DNA of 8,852 nucleotides, taken from contig JACQEL010000223.1 of the NCBI GenBank assembly GCA_016200595.1, positions 1 through 8,852 of the forward strand, written 5' to 3'. Both the position numbers and the translations under genes were made by a program. This document shows positions 1-6,445 of this stretch, one piece after another. This DNA comes from Deltaproteobacteria bacterium. GTDB taxonomy: Bacteria > Desulfobacterota > Binatia > Bin18. Within the stretch, counting starts at the first letter, position 1. The number at the start of each line of letters is the position of its first letter. The notes beneath the pieces are model-generated. The model saw nothing but the letters and a program-made list of their open reading frames with translations, was not told the origin of the DNA and did not search any database.

Positions 1-173
1 ATCGGATTCTCTATGGGGAGGTCACTGATGTTCTGCTGTTTCATGGGCGTGGGTACTATTGGCCGGCGTTCAACGTGGCTGGTTCGTGTATCACTCTTGG
101 TGTGATCGGGCTTTTGTGGTCCTCGATACAGGAGCATCGCGCGGAGAAGAAATATGGCCGCTTCGCCTCGTGA
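1..173 (+). CDS. lspA: Signal peptidase II (lipoprotein signal peptidase), C-terminal part, 5' end outside window
   Basis: The frame beginning at base 3 is open from the window edge to TGA at 171-173 and gives 56 residues. They match the end of LspA, the inner-membrane aspartyl protease that removes the signal peptide of prolipoproteins after diacylglycerol transfer. Visible landmarks are R-x-L-x-G-x-V-x-D (RILYGEVTD, bases 3-29), which follows the family's N-x-x-D-R element and contains the first catalytic Asp (bases 27-29), then WPAFNVAGS (60-86), the last transmembrane segment (about 87-122) and a charged cytoplasmic tail. The family motif is FN-[VIL]-AD-S/T, in which Asp is the second catalytic residue. 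Here codon 81-83 is GGT, Gly. A single A-to-G change from GAT would explain it. Everything else about the segment is ordinary, and no frameshift is seen. Lipoprotein genes follow downstream, behind their own promoter. Confidence 0.82.
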   Translation, partial: RILYGEVTDVLLFHGRGYYWPAFNVAGSCITLGVIGLLWSSIQEHRAEKKYGRFAS

Positions 174-181
174 GCTTTGTA

Positions 182-210
182 TTGACTGGGCACAGTCTGC
201 TGATTAACAT
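182..210 (+). promoter_or_regulatory. Candidate sigma-70-type promoter for the two lipoprotein genes
   Basis: A -35-like TTGACT (182-187) and a -10-like TAACAT (205-210) are separated by 17 bases. Five of six and four of six bases match the TTGACA/TATAAT consensus. Transcription would begin near 217, about 30 bases before the ATG at 248, leaving room for the GGAGG ribosome site. It lies just after the lspA stop, so the lipoprotein genes could be transcribed independently of lspA. Confidence 0.6.
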
Positions 211-236
211 GAAGTCGATTGTGCATATTCAGCAGT

Positions 237-241
237 GGAGG
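237..241 (+). promoter_or_regulatory. Shine-Dalgarno GGAGG fixing the start at 248
   Basis: GGAGG lies six bases before ATG 248. It supports this start over the in-frame ATG at 209 and the TTG at 59, which would place extra charged sequence before the lipoprotein signal peptide. Confidence 0.8.
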
Positions 242-247
242 TGCAAA

Positions 248-595
248 ATGAGATCGAGAGGAATGATGCAGGGAGCTGTGGCACTCGCTTTTGTCGTATT
301 TGTCAGTGGCTGTTCGCAGCCGCTCAGTACCAGAGAAAAGAGCACTTTGGTAGGAGGTGGGCTCGGGGCGGCGACTGGGGCAATTATTGGCGCGGCTGTC
401 GGCAGCCCTGGTGCTGGCGCAGCGATTGGCGGCGCACTCGGCGCTGGAACGGGAGCCTTAGTTGGCGACCAGATGCAGAAGCGCGATACCCAACAGGCCG
501 ACCAGCAACAACAGATCGAACAGCAAAACCAGGAACTCCAGCGGCAACGCCAGGAACTTGAGCAACTTAAGCGTCAGCAGAAAGATGAATATTAA
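248..595 (+). CDS. Glycine-zipper lipoprotein without OmpA domain
   Basis: This 115-residue protein is a predicted outer-membrane lipoprotein. Residues 1-21 form a short signal peptide with Arg2 and Arg4 and a hydrophobic core, ending in lipobox V-S-G-C with Cys22 as the lipidated residue. Ser at +2 suits Lol-dependent delivery to the outer membrane. Residues about 36-74 are a glycine zipper (repeated G-A-x-x-G / GAAxG motifs) of the YMGG / 17-kDa surface-antigen type. Residues about 77-112 are a Gln/Arg/Glu-rich coiled coil, then the protein stops. From the lipobox to about residue 80 it is nearly identical to the protein encoded just downstream, so the two are tandem paralogs. This copy lacks the C-terminal peptidoglycan-binding domain. 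Sixteen bases separate the genes, so they are probably one transcript. A structural or envelope role is inferred, and no enzyme motif is present. Confidence 0.85.
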   Translation: MRSRGMMQGAVALAFVVFVSGCSQPLSTREKSTLVGGGLGAATGAIIGAAVGSPGAGAAIGGALGAGTGALVGDQMQKRDTQQADQQQQIEQQNQELQRQRQELEQLKRQQKDEY

Positions 596-611
596 GAGGG
601 TGGAGGAGTAG

Positions 612-1337
612 ATGATTATGAGCAAGACCTTACTTGCGCGAGGAGGTGCCCTTCTTGCGGTGTTGGCTCTTTTAGCGAGTTGTTCTCAGCCATTAACGAC
701 TCGGGAAAAGAGCACCCTGATTGGGGGTGGTATAGGTGGTGCTACTGGCGCAATTATTGGCGCCGCGGTTGGCAACCCTGCTGCTGGGGCGGCGATTGGG
801 ACAGCCCTTGGCGCTGGCGCTGGGGCTCTGGTTGGTGATCGGTTCCAAAAGCGTGATCAGGAGATGGCAGAAACACAGCAACAGATTGATCAGCAAAAGC
901 AGGAAATCGCGCGCAACCAGCAGCTCATCGAGGAGCTGAAGAAAAAGAACCTTGAAGCCCGCGAGACTGAACGTGGCGTGGTCGTTAATCTCCCGGACGT
1001 GCTGTTTCAATTCGGCAAGGCTGACCTTACCGGGGATGCGCAGGCAAAGGTGCGTAGCATCGGTGAGGTGTTGAACACCCAGGCCCAAGGTCGGCGCGTC
1101 TCGGTCGAGGGACACACGGACTCGATCGGCAGTGATGCGTACAACCAGCGGCTGTCCGAACATCGTGCAGAAAGCGTAGCCAGCGCGTTAGAAAGCGATG
1201 GTGTGAGTGCCCAAAGAGTTACCGCCAAAGGCTATGGGAAGCGCTATCCGGTCGCGCCCAATAACAATCCTGATGGGGCTGACAATCCAGCCGGCCGAGC
1301 GAAGAATCGCCGGGTTGAAGTCGTGATCGAAAATTAG
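612..1337 (+). CDS. OmpA-family lipoprotein with glycine zipper and peptidoglycan-binding domain
   Basis: This 241-residue lipoprotein is of the YiaD/Pal-like OmpA class and probably anchors the outer membrane to peptidoglycan. The signal peptide ends in lipobox L-A-S-C with Cys24. A glycine zipper spans about 38-76 and a coiled-coil linker about 82-118. The OmpA_C domain covers about 125-240. The binding signature is complete: NQRLSEHRAESVASAL at 178-193, with Asp170 (in GHTD) and Arg185 as the expected diaminopimelate-contacting residues. The terminal RAKNRRVEVVI strand (229-239) is typical of the family. GGAGG at 602-606 serves ATG 612; a second ATG at 618 is also possible and would remove two residues. 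It is the second gene of the lipoprotein pair and is followed by a strong terminator. Confidence 0.93.
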   Translation: MIMSKTLLARGGALLAVLALLASCSQPLTTREKSTLIGGGIGGATGAIIGAAVGNPAAGAAIGTALGAGAGALVGDRFQKRDQEMAETQQQIDQQKQEIARNQQLIEELKKKNLEARETERGVVVNLPDVLFQFGKADLTGDAQAKVRSIGEVLNTQAQGRRVSVEGHTDSIGSDAYNQRLSEHRAESVASALESDGVSAQRVTAKGYGKRYPVAPNNNPDGADNPAGRAKNRRVEVVIEN

Positions 1338-1381
1338 CAACCCGCTGTTCAAAGCAAGTTGTCAGTCGTCAGCTTATGAGG

Positions 1382-1411
1382 AAGGGGCGAATCACAGGTT
1401 CGCCCCTTTTT
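1382..1411 (+). terminator. Rho-independent terminator after the lipoprotein genes
   Basis: A perfect 10-bp inverted repeat, AAGGGGCGAA (1382-1391) and TTCGCCCCTT (1399-1408), encloses a 7-base loop. It runs into five T residues at 1407-1411. It lies 45 bases after the OmpA-lipoprotein stop. On the opposite strand the hairpin has no U-tract, so it is a poorer terminator for the converging ABC operon. Confidence 0.88.
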
Positions 1412-1481
1412 GTCTTCGGCGAGAGGTTGTCATACCAATTCTCGCGAGGTAACCGGCAACGGCAGAGATTGCCTTGTCTCT

Positions 1482-2939
1482 TCACTCCCCCTCTTCAGCC
1501 TCGTCATGTTCCGTACTCTCTTCTGGCGCAGCAGGTGTGGGAGCGGTCTCTTTCTTTTCGCCGGGCTTTTCCCAAAAATCAGCGGGTTTCTTGTTCAAGC
1601 GGTCAAAGACATAGTCGCGCAGCGCGAAAACCGTCTTTCCTCCCTCAGCTAAGACAAAGGACTTCTGGTTGTCCCCCTCGGTTTTCTGCGCGATTGAAAC
1701 AGCGGCGAGCTTCGCCCCCGCGTCATCGTACACGGTAAGAGTGGCCATCGGGGCCTGAAGACCATAAGCGCTGAGATCGCTCGGATTATCGGCGACAATT
1801 TCGAATCCGCGCACTTCATGCAAATCGTTCACGAATTGTCCCAGCGTAGCCTCTTTGAGCGTACCTTCCTGAGTCTTATCAATAGTCCATTTTTTGTCTG
1901 CACCACGAGTGAGGGTAAATCCATTCCCGTCCTGGCGTTGCGCCTCGATTTTTGCCGCTTGCTCTGGCGCGAAACGGATCACCATCTTGTCGCGAAAATC
2001 ATTAGCATTCTTACTGAGGTCGCGGAGAACCCAATCCCCCACCACGAAAATCGTGTCTCTTTCGCCGCGTTTGACGTAGCGCTGTTTAGGGCCTGGCTTA
2101 TCGCCCTTTTCGCTGCTGCTCTTTTCTCCGCCGATCAGGACAGTTTTCTGGGCGTTATCTCCTCCGAGAACAAGAGACACGGTTAGCTGCGGCGGAGCCA
2201 GACCCAAATCTTTCAAGTCCTGCGTGGGCTGCTCGATAAAATCTTGTGCCTTGATGTTACGCAGCGCCGACAGAAAGGTCAGCACCTCGGTATCGTCAGC
2301 TTTCACCTCTAGGGGTTTTTCTATGTTCCACCCGCTGTCAGCCTTACTGAGGAGAATTTCCTGGTCCGGACCGTGAACGGCAATTTTCTTCACCTCCTCG
2401 TTAGTGAAAGCGAGAACCGTCCGGTCACGCAGGTCTTTGACCTCCTTTTGTGTACCAAGCCGTAGCGCTTGGGGAACCAGGAGGATTTTGGCCTCCCCTT
2501 CCCGCTGGGCATAAACCGAAAATCCCACTGGCGTGTCTTTGCCCAGAGATATCACTGGCAGGGGTTTGCCGTCTTTGAGCGTCAGCTGAAACTTGACTAC
2601 CGGTGCGTTCAGTCCATAGAGGCTCCCATCCTGGGAGGTCTCATCAAGCGTCCGATTGACCTCCGCATTAGCGATAGCATTGAGCAAATTACTCACCGTG
2701 GTCTCGTCAGCCTCGACCTCGAGCGGCTGGGTGATCTGCCATTTCTCGGCCGCGTCCTTCTTGAGGTGGACCGCACGGTCTGGATAGGTCAGCGTGAGGT
2801 CAGTGACCGTCTCCGCATCGAAAGTGAGGAGTTTTTTCTGCGCGGTCTCCGCTTTCTCCTGAGCGAATTCCACGAAGTATACATACGCCCCTAGAGCAAA
2901 GAGGACCGCGACCATCAGGAGAGCTTTGCGCAGACTCAT
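1482..2939 (-). CDS. DUF4340-type periplasmic protein with three internal repeats, last gene of the ABC operon
   Basis: This 485-residue protein has one N-terminal membrane anchor (about 6-24) and a large, presumably extracytoplasmic body. I recognise it as DUF4340, a family of unknown biochemical function often found beside GldG-like genes. Three copies of one module are visible. Each starts with a W-x-I element (W67, W204, W351: KWQITQPLEVEADE, GWNIEKPLEVKADD, KWTIDKTQEGTLKE). Then come a helix with a regular hydrophobic pattern, a Leu/Tyr-Gly-Leu-x-x-P element (YGLNAP 108-113, LGLAPP 245-250, YGLQAP 392-397) and beta-strands. The C-terminus (about 460-485) is Pro/Glu-rich and acidic. The start is the only plausible ATG, but it lacks a Shine-Dalgarno sequence because a 3x14-bp tandem repeat occupies that position. 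It lies 94 bases after the GldG-like gene, probably co-transcribed. A scaffold or substrate-binding role for the ABC complex is inference. Confidence 0.85.
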   Translation of the reverse strand: MSLRKALLMVAVLFALGAYVYFVEFAQEKAETAQKKLLTFDAETVTDLTLTYPDRAVHLKKDAAEKWQITQPLEVEADETTVSNLLNAIANAEVNRTLDETSQDGSLYGLNAPVVKFQLTLKDGKPLPVISLGKDTPVGFSVYAQREGEAKILLVPQALRLGTQKEVKDLRDRTVLAFTNEEVKKIAVHGPDQEILLSKADSGWNIEKPLEVKADDTEVLTFLSALRNIKAQDFIEQPTQDLKDLGLAPPQLTVSLVLGGDNAQKTVLIGGEKSSSEKGDKPGPKQRYVKRGERDTIFVVGDWVLRDLSKNANDFRDKMVIRFAPEQAAKIEAQRQDGNGFTLTRGADKKWTIDKTQEGTLKEATLGQFVNDLHEVRGFEIVADNPSDLSAYGLQAPMATLTVYDDAGAKLAAVSIAQKTEGDNQKSFVLAEGGKTVFALRDYVFDRLNKKPADFWEKPGEKKETAPTPAAPEESTEHDEAEEGE

Positions 2940-2940
2940 A

Positions 2941-2982
2941 CGGATTTGCGATTGCGGATTTGCGATTGCGGATTTGCGATTG
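2941..2982. repeat. Three perfect tandem copies of a 14-bp unit
   Basis: The unit CGGATTTGCGATTG occurs at 2941-2954, 2955-2968 and 2969-2982 without mismatch. Each unit is itself two related heptamers (CGGATTT / GCGATTG). The array starts one base upstream of the DUF4340 start codon on the minus strand and fills the place where its ribosome-binding site would be. All copies touch, with no spacers, so it is not a CRISPR array. Confidence 0.95.
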
Positions 2983-3033
2983 CGCCCGTCGAAGAAACAC
3001 CGGAACGATTCACGGCAATCTCCCAGTGAGGTC

Positions 3034-4584
3034 CTAACGCCGTTGCCACAACACTGCCAGGCCGGCGATGAGTAAGAACTCCGGCAGGATAAGAACTGAC
3101 AAGTAAAAGATCACCGTTCCCTGCTCAGCCGTGAACTGTACTCGGGAAGCACGCAGAGAGTGCGCACGCACGGAGATCAGCCCCTCTTCACCCACTAGCC
3201 ACCCAACGGTATTGAGTAAGAGATCACGGTTGAAGTATTGATTGAGGTACTGGTTGTCGGCAAAGACCGCGTCGCCAAACACCACCAGACGCGTAGTCCC
3301 GTCATGATCCGCGCCCATATCTTTCAAATTCGCGCTCACCGCAACTGCCAGCGAAATCGGTCCTTTGCGATCCTGCTCATCGAGCCGGGCGGTCTGTTTT
3401 TGGAATACTCCTTCCAGGTCGGTCTCTGCCCAGGAATTCGGTCCGGTTTTGACTAAGCTCACCGGTGCCAACCCTTTCTTGCCATCCACCTGGGGTTCGA
3501 CCGAACGGGAAATGCCGTAAGTTGTTAGTGCCGAGTTGCCACGGCGACTCAGCTCCTCGGTAATCGGATGGGTGCCATAGGTTGTGACAAACGGTGTCAA
3601 GGTAAAGGTGCGTCCTTTGAGGAGCTGGAGTTGCTCATCCACAATGACATCATTGCCGACCTGCACTCCCCACTGCTGTAAATACGTCACTAACTCAGGA
3701 GTGACCCGGGGATTGAGCAGGAACAGGGTGTGACCACCTTTCCGGAGGTAGGCATCAATGGCCTGGACTTCATGCGGCAACAACGAGCGTTCCGCCCCGG
3801 CAACGATTAAGACATTCGTGTCATCTGGGATCGCTGCACCCTCAGAGAGCACTAAGGATTTGACTTCGTAGCTTTCGTTGCCCAAAGAGGTTTTGATCTG
3901 TCCGTAACCCTTCGGTTCCTCCATATCATCGAGGTTCGGTTCGCCATGCCCGGCGAGAAAATACACGATCTTTTTCTCGGCACGGGTCACTTTAATGATC
4001 CCGTTGGTCAACTCCTCTTCAGACAGCTTGTTGACCACGTTGGTGTTGTCACCGTATTGCAGATGAACTGCCGGCACCGTGGAGATATGAAAACGCTCGG
4101 CCAAATCCGGCTGTTTGTCCGGATCGATGATTGCGTAAGAAATTTTATCCGAGGCGTAGCGATAACTATCCAGTAATTCTTGGAGTTGAGGATCTGAGCC
4201 AGCTTCGACGAAAGCATTGACCGCAAGGGGTTTATCGAGGCGCTGCAGGATACTACGTGATTGAGGAGACAGACTGTAAACTCCAGCTTCGGTGAGATCA
4301 AATCGATGGTAATGGCGGGTGGAGAGATAGTTGATGGCCACCAGAATGGCGAAGAAGAGCACAGTGTAAAGGGCAGCGCTCGCGCCATATTTGGTTGAGC
4401 GTTCACCCAAAAAGCTTCTCAGCGTATCCTTTGCTGAGGCAAAATAGACAATGATCGCGAGGAATCCTACTAACGTATGGAAAAAAACATAAGGGAAGAG
4501 CAAGCCAGTGAGGTAATAAGCGATCCCGGCAAACAGCAGGAGGATAACCCCGACGACACCGTAAAACGAACCCTGACGCGGCAT
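3034..4584 (-). CDS. GldG-like ABC-transporter auxiliary protein
   Basis: This 516-residue membrane protein resembles GldG and the 'ABC-type uncharacterized transport system' family (ABC_transp_aux). Hydrophobic segments lie at about 8-28, 33-50, 69-86 and near the end at 488-511, with a large soluble domain between them. Family marks include HYHRFDLTEAGVYSLSPQS (91-109), FLAGHGE (209-215), the NVLIVAG...LLP region (257-270) and VVFGDAVFADN (434-444). In Flavobacterium, GldG works with GldA (ATPase) and GldF (permease) in a transporter needed for gliding. Here the same three types occur in the same order, but no other gliding gene is visible. GGAGG about 8 bases before the ATG lies within the end of the permease gene, whose stop codon is 5 bases upstream, so the two are tightly linked. 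Substrate unknown. Confidence 0.87.
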   Translation of the reverse strand: MPRQGSFYGVVGVILLLFAGIAYYLTGLLFPYVFFHTLVGFLAIIVYFASAKDTLRSFLGERSTKYGASAALYTVLFFAILVAINYLSTRHYHRFDLTEAGVYSLSPQSRSILQRLDKPLAVNAFVEAGSDPQLQELLDSYRYASDKISYAIIDPDKQPDLAERFHISTVPAVHLQYGDNTNVVNKLSEEELTNGIIKVTRAEKKIVYFLAGHGEPNLDDMEEPKGYGQIKTSLGNESYEVKSLVLSEGAAIPDDTNVLIVAGAERSLLPHEVQAIDAYLRKGGHTLFLLNPRVTPELVTYLQQWGVQVGNDVIVDEQLQLLKGRTFTLTPFVTTYGTHPITEELSRRGNSALTTYGISRSVEPQVDGKKGLAPVSLVKTGPNSWAETDLEGVFQKQTARLDEQDRKGPISLAVAVSANLKDMGADHDGTTRLVVFGDAVFADNQYLNQYFNRDLLLNTVGWLVGEEGLISVRAHSLRASRVQFTAEQGTVIFYLSVLILPEFLLIAGLAVLWQRR

Positions 4585-4589
4585 AGGAT

Positions 4590-5366
4590 TTACCTCCAGC
4601 GTAGCGATTCGACCGAGCGCTGCGTGAGGAACAGGGCGAGGGTGATGAGGCTGGCAAAGTATACCAGGCCGCGCGTATCGATCAGCCCTTTCACCATATC
4701 GGCGAAGTGTTCAGTGATCGAGAGGTAACGGAGCAATGGTCCCAGGATATTGCCGGCAGTTTCTGCCGGCCAGCCGATGATATAGAGCAAGAGGGTGGCA
4801 ACCAAGCCACTGACCGCGGCGATAATCTGGTTTTCGGTGAACGAAGAGGTGAGCAGGCCAACCGCCACGAAAGCCGTGGCAACCAAAAGGAGCCCAAGGT
4901 AGCCAGCTGCCATGACGCCTAGTTCCGGGTTGCCGAAGACGAGGAGGATCGCCGGATAGATCCCGGTTAATCCGATCATGATGCAAATAAACAGAAACGA
5001 GGCGAGAAATTTACCCAGTACGAGTTCACCGGTACGCACTGGTGAAGTCAGGAGCAACTCGTAAGTGCCACTCTTCTTTTCCTCGGCATACGCACGCATA
5101 GTGATCATGGGGATAAGAATGACCAACACGATCGACAAATTATGCATGAGCGGAGCAATGACGTAATCATTAAGGTTTAGCCGATTGGCTGCTTCGCCGC
5201 CACCTTGGAACTGGGTATACAGCGTAAGCATGAGGCTGAAGCGGGATAAGAGGTTGAAGAAAAACCACCCTCCGAGGAGCAAAAACCCGGTGAGCACGAC
5301 GTAAGCGACAGGTGAGACAAAGTATGAACGGAGTTCCTTGCCGATAATGGTGAGAACGTTTCTCAT
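4590..5366 (-). CDS. ABC-2 type permease (GldF-like)
   Basis: This 258-residue integral membrane protein has about six hydrophobic segments (roughly 17-40, 77-92, 116-143, 153-173, 180-200 and 233-250). It is the membrane channel partner of the ATPase encoded just upstream. Conserved ABC-2 features are the N-terminal IIGKELRSYFVSPVAY (7-22), the cytoplasmic AEEKKSGTYELLLTSPV (94-110), which probably contacts the ATPase, and LSITEHFADMVKGLIDTRGL (215-234), typical of GldF/NosY-like permeases. The start codon overlaps the ATPase stop as ATGA (5366-5363), indicating translational coupling, and GAGGAG is appropriately placed before it. It is a full-length, ordinary member of its family. Confidence 0.9.
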   Translation of the reverse strand: MRNVLTIIGKELRSYFVSPVAYVVLTGFLLLGGWFFFNLLSRFSLMLTLYTQFQGGGEAANRLNLNDYVIAPLMHNLSIVLVILIPMITMRAYAEEKKSGTYELLLTSPVRTGELVLGKFLASFLFICIMIGLTGIYPAILLVFGNPELGVMAAGYLGLLLVATAFVAVGLLTSSFTENQIIAAVSGLVATLLLYIIGWPAETAGNILGPLLRYLSITEHFADMVKGLIDTRGLVYFASLITLALFLTQRSVESLRWR

Positions 5367-6118
5367 TCGGCTATCTCCTCAACCTCACCGTGTGGCTGAC
5401 CGTTGTGGACCTCTTCTTGGGCGATCGCTCGCAGGAAGACGTCTTCAAGAGTTTGTTCTTGGGTCAGGTGAGCAAGCAAGTCCTCCATCACCACCCGACC
5501 GCCACTAATAATCACCACCTTCTCGCACACTTGCGCGACCTCGGGCAGGATATGGGTGGACAAAACGACCGTGTGGGCGCCAGCTAATTCTTTGATCAAG
5601 GCACGAATTTCGATGATTTGCTGAGGATCTAAACCAATCGTGGGTTCGTCCAGTACCAGGACCGGGGGATTGTGAATGATGGCCTGAGCCAGACCCACAC
5701 GCTGGCGAAAGCCTTTAGACAGATGACCGGTCACACGATCTGCTACGGTGGTGAGGCCACAGCGTAGCAAGGCGCGGTCAAGCGCCTCGGCAATTTCAGC
5801 CCTGGCCATTCCCTTGATCCGTGCGACAAACCGCAGATACGCGGCCACGGTCATGTCGTTGTACAAGGGAGGATTTTCTGGCAGGTAGCCGATCCGTTTG
5901 CGCACCTCGAATGAGTCGTCAAAAATATCGAGTCCTGCCACCTTGACCGTACCACTGGTCGCCGGCAGGAACCCGGTGATAATCCGCATGGTGGTGGTTT
6001 TGCCGGAACCATTAGGGCCAAGAAAGCCCAGGATTTGTCCGGACGCCACGCTGAAAGAGACATCGGCGACCGCGGTGAGGTCACCATAGCGCTTGGTAAG
6101 ATGCTGAACTTCGATCAT
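5363..6118 (-). CDS. ABC transporter ATP-binding protein (GldA/NatA-like), first gene of the operon
   Basis: This 251-residue cytoplasmic ATPase energises the GldF-like permease. All ATPase motifs are present: Walker A GPNGSGKT (34-41), a Q-loop region YLPENPPLY (78-86) with Glu in place of Gln as in many GldA/NatA proteins, signature LSKGFRQR (133-140, the usual LSGGQ variant of this subfamily), Walker B VLVLDEP (153-159), D-loop GLDP and switch His189 (STH). The C-terminal tail from about 222 (TLEDVFLRA) is typical of the group. I chose the start at MIEVQHLTKRYG because that is where the family begins. An in-frame ATG at 6145 would add nine residues (MARRHLHLI). Neither start has a convincing Shine-Dalgarno sequence, so the choice is uncertain. 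Confidence 0.9.
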   Translation of the reverse strand: MIEVQHLTKRYGDLTAVADVSFSVASGQILGFLGPNGSGKTTTMRIITGFLPATSGTVKVAGLDIFDDSFEVRKRIGYLPENPPLYNDMTVAAYLRFVARIKGMARAEIAEALDRALLRCGLTTVADRVTGHLSKGFRQRVGLAQAIIHNPPVLVLDEPTIGLDPQQIIEIRALIKELAGAHTVVLSTHILPEVAQVCEKVVIISGGRVVMEDLLAHLTQEQTLEDVFLRAIAQEEVHNGQPHGEVEEIAE

Positions 6119-6145
6119 GATTAGGTGGAGGTGCCTACGAGCCAT

Positions 6146-6445
6146 CCAGGTTCGCGGCGATCTTCTTGCCCGCTTTCTCCCTCATCAGAGCAGGCAATTG
6201 TTAATGCCAGTGTCGCCGCTTGTCAAGTTCCTAGACAACGAGGAATCTGTTTGTTACCTTTGACGCGCAAGACTCTCAGAAATTCATGGGAAAATCCTCT
6301 CCTCGATATCTGCTGGTGGCCTGGAGCAGACACAGAGCGCAAGACGGTCACGCCGTCCGCTGAGCCGCCAGAGGTCATGAAGCACTGGGCGCAACGACTG
6401 AATATATCAGCGTTGCGGAACGTCTGCTAAAGATGTGCAGGAACA
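6146..6445. other. Divergent intergenic region between ABC operon and sigma factor gene
   Basis: About 300 bases separate two divergent operons. I see a good minus-strand promoter (6197-6226) and only weak plus-strand candidates. One is TTGACG (6260-6265) followed after 16 bases by ATTCAT (6282-6287). Another is a TATATC box at 6403-6408 with no -35. A GGAAC typical of ECF -35 elements occurs at 6417-6421, but it is too close to the GTG start to serve it. No convincing gene is present, and the stretch open on the plus strand (6125-6430) has no recognisable protein character. Confidence 0.6.
6197..6226 (-). promoter_or_regulatory. Candidate sigma-70-type promoter of the ABC/GldG/DUF4340 operon
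   Basis: Read on the minus strand, a perfect -35 TTGACA (6226-6221) precedes AACAAT (6202-6197) by 18 bases; the register TAACAA with a 17-base spacer is also possible. The predicted transcript start near 6190 gives a 5' leader of about 45-70 bases, depending on which ATPase start is used. Confidence 0.6.

Noticed and set aside
59..247. Extension of the first lipoprotein gene upstream to TTG 59 or ATG 209
   Set aside because: The extension would overlap the lspA end in another frame and bury the lipoprotein signal peptide. GGAGG directly before ATG 248 explains the start.
1376..2186. Open frames on the + strand at 1376-1738 and 1818-2186
   Set aside because: They run antisense to the DUF4340 gene, have no family resemblance and no ribosome sites, and the first spans the terminator. 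They are composition shadows.
2469..2894. Open frame of 141 codons on the + strand
   Set aside because: It is antisense to the DUF4340 gene, whose repeat structure and membrane anchor are clearly real. This frame shows no protein-like features.
2941..2982. CRISPR array or attachment site
   Set aside because: The 14-bp units are directly adjacent with no spacers, and no cas or integrase gene is near.
6343..6357. Hairpin GACGG/CCGTC as a regulatory element
   Set aside because: The stem is only 5 bp, has no U-tract, and fits no known riboswitch or operator pattern. It is likely to be chance.
6125..6430. Small + strand gene in the divergent region
   Set aside because: It begins inside the start region of the ABC ATPase gene, has a low-complexity Arg/Pro/Ser composition and no recognisable motif or ribosome site, and overlaps the minus-strand promoter.
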